A stretch of 7,686 nt of DNA from an uncultured Bacteroidota bacterium (GTDB taxonomy: Bacteria; Bacteroidota; Bacteroidia; Chitinophagales; Chitinophagaceae): the NCBI GenBank assembly GCA_903851455.1, contig CAINOM010000478.1, positions 1 through 7,686 on the forward strand. The letters are read 5' to 3'. Under the pieces are notes generated by a model. It saw only the letters and a list, made by a program, of their open reading frames with translations. It had not been told where the DNA came from and made no database searches. Below, one piece after another: positions 5,236 to 7,686 of this stretch. Position 1 is the stretch's first letter, and every line of letters starts with the position of its first letter. The position numbers were made by a program, and so were the translations under genes.

Positions 5236-5736
5236 CTACCACACATACTCCTTCTCCACCACTTTCTTCAGCCGGTCTATGAGGGTAAGTGTTGCGGGAC
5301 AATGCACCAGGTTGTTCGTAAAAGTATCGTTGTAAAGGTCGAATGGTTTTTTGTTGTGGTGGGGAAACTCAGCGCAGTCTGCCGGGCGCACTTCGTATAT
5401 AGAGCAGATGTTGCCTTCCAGGAACTGGCACGGCTGCGTGGTATTGATCCAGTCGCCTGAGCCTTCTTCTTTTACCAGCCATTTGTCCATGAACTCTTTT
5501 GGCTTCATTTCGAGATGTGCTGATATACGCTTCACATCGGCCTTGGTAAAGGTAGGCGTCATGGTCTTGCAGCAGTTAGCGCACTCCATGCAGTTCACAT
5601 CCTTCCATACGGTGGCATCAACCCTTGCTACCAGTGCAGGCATATCATCCGGTACTATGTCATCAAGTTTAGCGAGAAATGCGGTAAGGGATTTTTGTTT
5701 CCGCGCTGCGGTAATTCTGAATTTCTTTAAGTCCAT
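5236..5736 (-). CDS. YkgJ family cysteine-cluster protein (CxxCxxCC)
   Basis: 166 residues. The N-terminal 45 residues are basic then helical. The CxxCxxCC motif follows as NCMECANCC, with cysteines at 49, 52, 55 and 56. Further cysteines at 103 (QPCQFLEGNIC), 111, 121 (VRPADCAEFPHH) and 146 complete the family pattern. The family is annotated as a zinc- or iron-binding cysteine cluster, and the biochemical role of this member is unknown. The spacing C-x7-C-x9-C in the second half (PC..GNIC..RPADC) matches known family sequences, so all ligands appear intact. The start is ATG 5734-5736; a TATATTTA box just upstream (5752-5745, minus strand) resembles a -7 element. It lies 50 nt downstream of the broken toxin gene on the same strand, and there is no sign that the two cooperate. 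Confidence 0.88.
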   Translation of the reverse strand: MDLKKFRITAARKQKSLTAFLAKLDDIVPDDMPALVARVDATVWKDVNCMECANCCKTMTPTFTKADVKRISAHLEMKPKEFMDKWLVKEEGSGDWINTTQPCQFLEGNICSIYEVRPADCAEFPHHNKKPFDLYNDTFTNNLVHCPATLTLIDRLKKVVEKEYVW

Positions 5737-5786
5737 GACGGTTGTAAATATAGGATGTTTGATGGAATTGGGAACATGTCATGACT

Positions 5787-6088
5787 CTATTCTTTCCTGA
5801 TCCAGCTTGTCTCAGGATCCTGGTGCATTGAAAGTACTCCCTGGATAATCAGTTTGTTTCCTTCAATATTATAATGTGCCGAATAGGGAAACTTGTCAAT
5901 CATTGCGAAACGAATATCATCGTATCGTATAGCATGTATATATGGATTACGTGTTATAACAGACAATCGTTTTTTAAAAGCAGTATAGAATCGGTTTCCC
6001 AAGCCTATTTGTTGTTTATCGTAATATCAACGGCCGCTTGTATCTCCCTTATTGCGCGCGGAGTGAGGACTAAACTATATTTCGCCAT
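5787..6088 (-). pseudogene. RelE/ParE-family toxin, broken by a one-base deletion
   Basis: The C-terminal 71 codons (from 6002) encode GNRFYTAFKKRLSVITRNPY, VRYDD-like IRYDDIRF, a KFPYSAHYNIEG strand and a final VLSMHQDPETSW, the core of a ParE-type mRNA interferase/gyrase-toxin fold. The missing N-terminus lies just upstream in another frame: ATG 6088-6086 begins MAKYSLVLTPRAIREIQAAV and runs into a TAG about 28 codons in. Adding one T in GTTGATATTACG (minus strand, about 6031-6020) yields AAVDYYDKQQIGLGNRF, the textbook first helix of this family, and a complete 100-codon gene. As written the gene cannot make a full toxin. The 71-codon piece with a TTG start is an artefact of the break. Its ATG overlaps the antitoxin stop (TAATG), the usual arrangement for coupled TA pairs. 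A sequencing or assembly error is the main alternative. Confidence 0.85.
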
Positions 6089-6456
6089 TAACCAATGCGT
6101 ATCATTTTTTGAGCGGCCTCCCAACTAATCAACTCTTCGGGATGTTTCTTGTAATATTCTTTGCGTTCTCTGATCTCTTTGATCTGCCATTCAGGTATTG
6201 GTGTGTTGTTTTCATCAATTAACTGAGTTTCGATTTCTTTTTCAAGATCTTCATGCGTAGTAAACTCGCCATTATCTATCCGTTCCATGGCTGCATCAAT
6301 TTCCTTGTTGTACTGTTGTATATCGATTTCATCCGATGCATCATTTTTCAGGTTCAGAAACGATTTTATGACACTTAACAGCGATTTCTTTTCTTCAATG
6401 CCTAAAAGCGGCAAGTATTTTTTATTTCTGCATCTAATGCCCCGGTTGCCATACAT
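6088..6456 (-). CDS. Antitoxin partner of the RelE/ParE toxin, probable N-terminal frameshift
   Basis: The body has LLGIEEKKSLLSVIKSFLNL, then IDIQQYNKEIDAAMERIDNG, then EFTTHEDLEKEI, and a C-terminal IPEWQIKEIRERKEYYKKHP with LISWEAAQKMI. The last part resembles addiction-module (toxin-binding) antitoxin ends seen next to RelE/ParE toxins in Bacteroidota. The open frame begins MYGNRGIRCRN, which is unlike an antitoxin. In the next frame, ATG 6452-6450 begins MATGALDAEIK and would join KKYLPLLGIEE perfectly if the A6 tract (6423-6418) had one more A, giving 121 codons. So the true start is probably 6452 with a lost base, or polymerase slippage at the A tract restores it. The 3' end overlaps the toxin ATG by one base. 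TACCTTTA and TACAATTTTG upstream resemble -7 elements. Intact antitoxin activity is uncertain. Confidence 0.7.
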   Translation of the reverse strand: MYGNRGIRCRNKKYLPLLGIEEKKSLLSVIKSFLNLKNDASDEIDIQQYNKEIDAAMERIDNGEFTTHEDLEKEIETQLIDENNTPIPEWQIKEIRERKEYYKKHPEELISWEAAQKMIRIG

Positions 6457-6499
6457 CAAAATTGTATAATAAAGGTACGATTTTTACCAAAACCGGTTC

Positions 6500-7330
6500 T
6501 CACCTCATAAAATAATAACTATACAAAAAAGCAAATGGCGCCGCTACCAGCAGTGAATCGAAACGGTCGAGTGCACCGCCGTGGCCGGGCATCAGCGAGC
6601 CTGAATCCTTTATGTCAGCCATACGTTTCAGCTTCGACTCCATAAGGTCACCCAGGGTGCCCGCAATAGTGACGCAAAATGCAAGTGCCATCCAGTCTAT
6701 AAATCGGTAGGTTTCTGAGTAATATCCATATATCCCGGCGGCAGCTATTGTGAGTACCGCGCCGCCAATTACGCCTTCCCAGGTCTTTTTGGGAGATATG
6801 GGCGAGAACTGGTGCTTGCCTATGAAAGAGCCTACGAGGTAAGCCATGGTATCATTGCTCCAGATCATCACGATGATCGCAATGGGGAGCGCAAAATCGT
6901 AGGTGCGGATATTGAGCAGCAACAACATGGGGAGAGTGATATACATCATACCGCCCGCGGCCTGCAGCAAAGCCGAAAAGGAGTTCTTCTTTGATAGTAC
7001 GCCTACCAGCAAAAGGACGGCCGGAAGAATGGGCAGCAACACCAGAACAATGCGGATGACGAGCGGAGATAGTTCGCTGATCTTATTGCAGTAGAGGGCT
7101 AAGACCAGGAGCCCAACCAGCTGCACCGCCACCGGCAGCCACTTAGGCCAAAATGATTCTTTGTCTATTTTCTGCACCAGCCTGAAATAGTCACGCAGAC
7201 ACAACACCTCTATCAACACAATAAGCCCGAAGAACGACCACTCATTCCACAGCAGGCCAGTGAGCATGATGGCCACGAAAACAATTGAGCTGCCTAAGCG
7301 GGTAAAAAATGTGGGCCAGTTGAGCGCCAT
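6500..7330 (-). CDS. cdsA: Phosphatidate cytidylyltransferase (CDP-diacylglycerol synthase)
   Basis: 276 residues, normal length. The enzyme makes CDP-diacylglycerol from CTP and phosphatidic acid in the inner membrane, the branch point for all phospholipid head groups. The family signature is complete near the C-terminus: SKLKRMADIKDSGS (232-245), PGHGG (248-252) and ALDRFD (253-258), with the metal/CTP-binding aspartates. Upstream conserved pieces are also present: SNDTMAYLVG around Asp160, SPKKTWEG (179-186) and GDLMESK (227-233). About seven or eight hydrophobic segments span the chain, e.g. 14-28, 33-47, 66-80, 91-112, 128-140, 148-157, 187-202 and 213-227. The start is ATG 7328-7330, without a Shine-Dalgarno. 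The gene follows a CPBP-type protease gene by 29 nt on the same strand and is probably cotranscribed with it, an order I associate with Bacteroidota. Its TGA is 47 nt from the likely antitoxin start. Confidence 0.95.
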   Translation of the reverse strand: MALNWPTFFTRLGSSIVFVAIMLTGLLWNEWSFFGLIVLIEVLCLRDYFRLVQKIDKESFWPKWLPVAVQLVGLLVLALYCNKISELSPLVIRIVLVLLPILPAVLLLVGVLSKKNSFSALLQAAGGMMYITLPMLLLLNIRTYDFALPIAIIVMIWSNDTMAYLVGSFIGKHQFSPISPKKTWEGVIGGAVLTIAAAGIYGYYSETYRFIDWMALAFCVTIAGTLGDLMESKLKRMADIKDSGSLMPGHGGALDRFDSLLVAAPFAFLYSYYFMR

Positions 7331-7359
7331 GCGAAAGTTTAGGTTAAAGATAGAAGGAT

Positions 7360-7686
7360 TTAGATTTCATTTCTCTGTTGTTCGATCTGGGCCAACTCTG
7401 CCGGGGTAAAATTATCCGACCAGTTGGGCGGAAGCGGGGTCTTGTTTTTCAGCAGCAGGTAGAAAGAGATACCAAAAACCGCGGCACCTGCCACAACCAG
7501 ATAGAAGGGCATGGAAGACTGGTTGAGGTAAGTTTTCACAGGGCCATTGAAAGTGCTCATGTACACCAGTATTACCTGCAGGCCATTGAACGACAGATGG
7601 GCAACAATGCTGCACCACAGGGAGCCGGTAAAGTAGTAAATAACCGCCAGCAATACCCCCGCCATGAAAATAGAAACGAACCCATA
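7360..7686 (-). CDS. C-terminal part of a CPBP-family intramembrane protease, 5' end outside window
   Basis: 108 residues are visible, running off the right edge; the frame is open to the last base (beginning YGFVSIFMAG), so the ATG at 7665-7663 is internal. FMAGVLLAVIYYFTGSLWCS followed by IVAHLSFNGLQ matches the last conserved motif of CPBP (CAAX protease and bacteriocin-processing) membrane proteins, with the AHxxxN-type residues His and Asn. A further transmembrane helix, FYLVVAGAAVFGISFYLLL, and a hydrophilic tail end the protein. The catalytic EExxxR motif would be upstream and is not seen, so activity cannot be judged. The family includes prenyl-protein processing proteases and bacteriocin-immunity proteins; the substrate here is unknown. 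It lies directly upstream of cdsA. Confidence 0.8.
   Translation of the reverse strand, partial: YGFVSIFMAGVLLAVIYYFTGSLWCSIVAHLSFNGLQVILVYMSTFNGPVKTYLNQSSMPFYLVVAGAAVFGISFYLLLKNKTPLPPNWSDNFTPAELAQIEQQRNEI

Noticed and set aside
5813..5822. Perfect 10-bp palindrome CAGGATCCTG
   Set aside because: It lies inside toxin coding sequence (codons for QDPE) and is short enough to be chance.
6020..6031. Programmed ribosomal frameshift in the toxin
   Set aside because: No slippery heptamer or downstream structure was seen at the break; a simple one-base loss explains the data better.
1..7686. tRNA/rRNA genes, CRISPR arrays, insertion sequences with transposase
   Set aside because: None seen: there is no regularly spaced repeat array, no transposase motif and no cloverleaf-like sequence on either strand.

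Overview
This 7.7-kb window looks like ordinary chromosomal DNA from a member of the Bacteroidota, most likely the Chitinophagia/Chitinophagaceae. The taxonomic call is an inference from several signs. Start codons mostly lack a Shine-Dalgarno sequence. There is an excellent Bacteroidota-type promoter (TTTG ... TAnnTTTG) in front of the transsulfuration gene. The sigma-54 activator has no DNA-binding domain, and a small secreted protein carries a TonB C-terminal domain. A CPBP-type membrane protease sits directly upstream of cdsA. No phage, conjugative or CRISPR material is visible.

Left part (1-2351): the last 67 codons of an acyl-CoA mutase (methylmalonyl-/isobutyryl-CoA mutase family) and a small exported TonB-C protein run rightward. 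They converge, with a gap of only 5 nt, on a leftward group made of pirin (YhhW-like), a tiny [4Fe-4S] ferredoxin-like protein and a NudL-like CoA pyrophosphatase. The pyrophosphatase probably starts at TTG and is translationally coupled to the ferredoxin. A strong hairpin separates pirin from the ferredoxin.

Middle (2352-5235): a divergent regulatory region with palindromes and repeats precedes an NtrC/NtrX-like response regulator (receiver + AAA+), which ends without the usual Fis-type helix-turn-helix. It converges on a PLP-dependent cystathionine gamma-lyase/synthase gene. The convergent junction holds a 12-bp-stem bidirectional terminator flanked by a 16-bp inverted repeat. Upstream of the PLP enzyme gene are its promoter and a pair of REP-like palindromes.

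Right part (5236-7686, all leftward): a YkgJ-type Cys-cluster protein, a toxin-antitoxin pair, cdsA (phosphatidate cytidylyltransferase) and the C-terminal end of a CPBP-family membrane protease. The most notable finding is in the toxin-antitoxin pair. The RelE/ParE toxin is split by a single-base deletion, and the antitoxin N-terminus appears to be broken by another in an A6 tract. Restoring one base in each gives a 121-codon antitoxin and a 100-codon toxin joined by a TAATG overlap. The locus therefore looks like a decaying addiction module, unless both lesions are sequence errors. I saw no convincing completely new system here; the unusual content is in the TA decay, the DNA-binding-less activator and the repeat elements.
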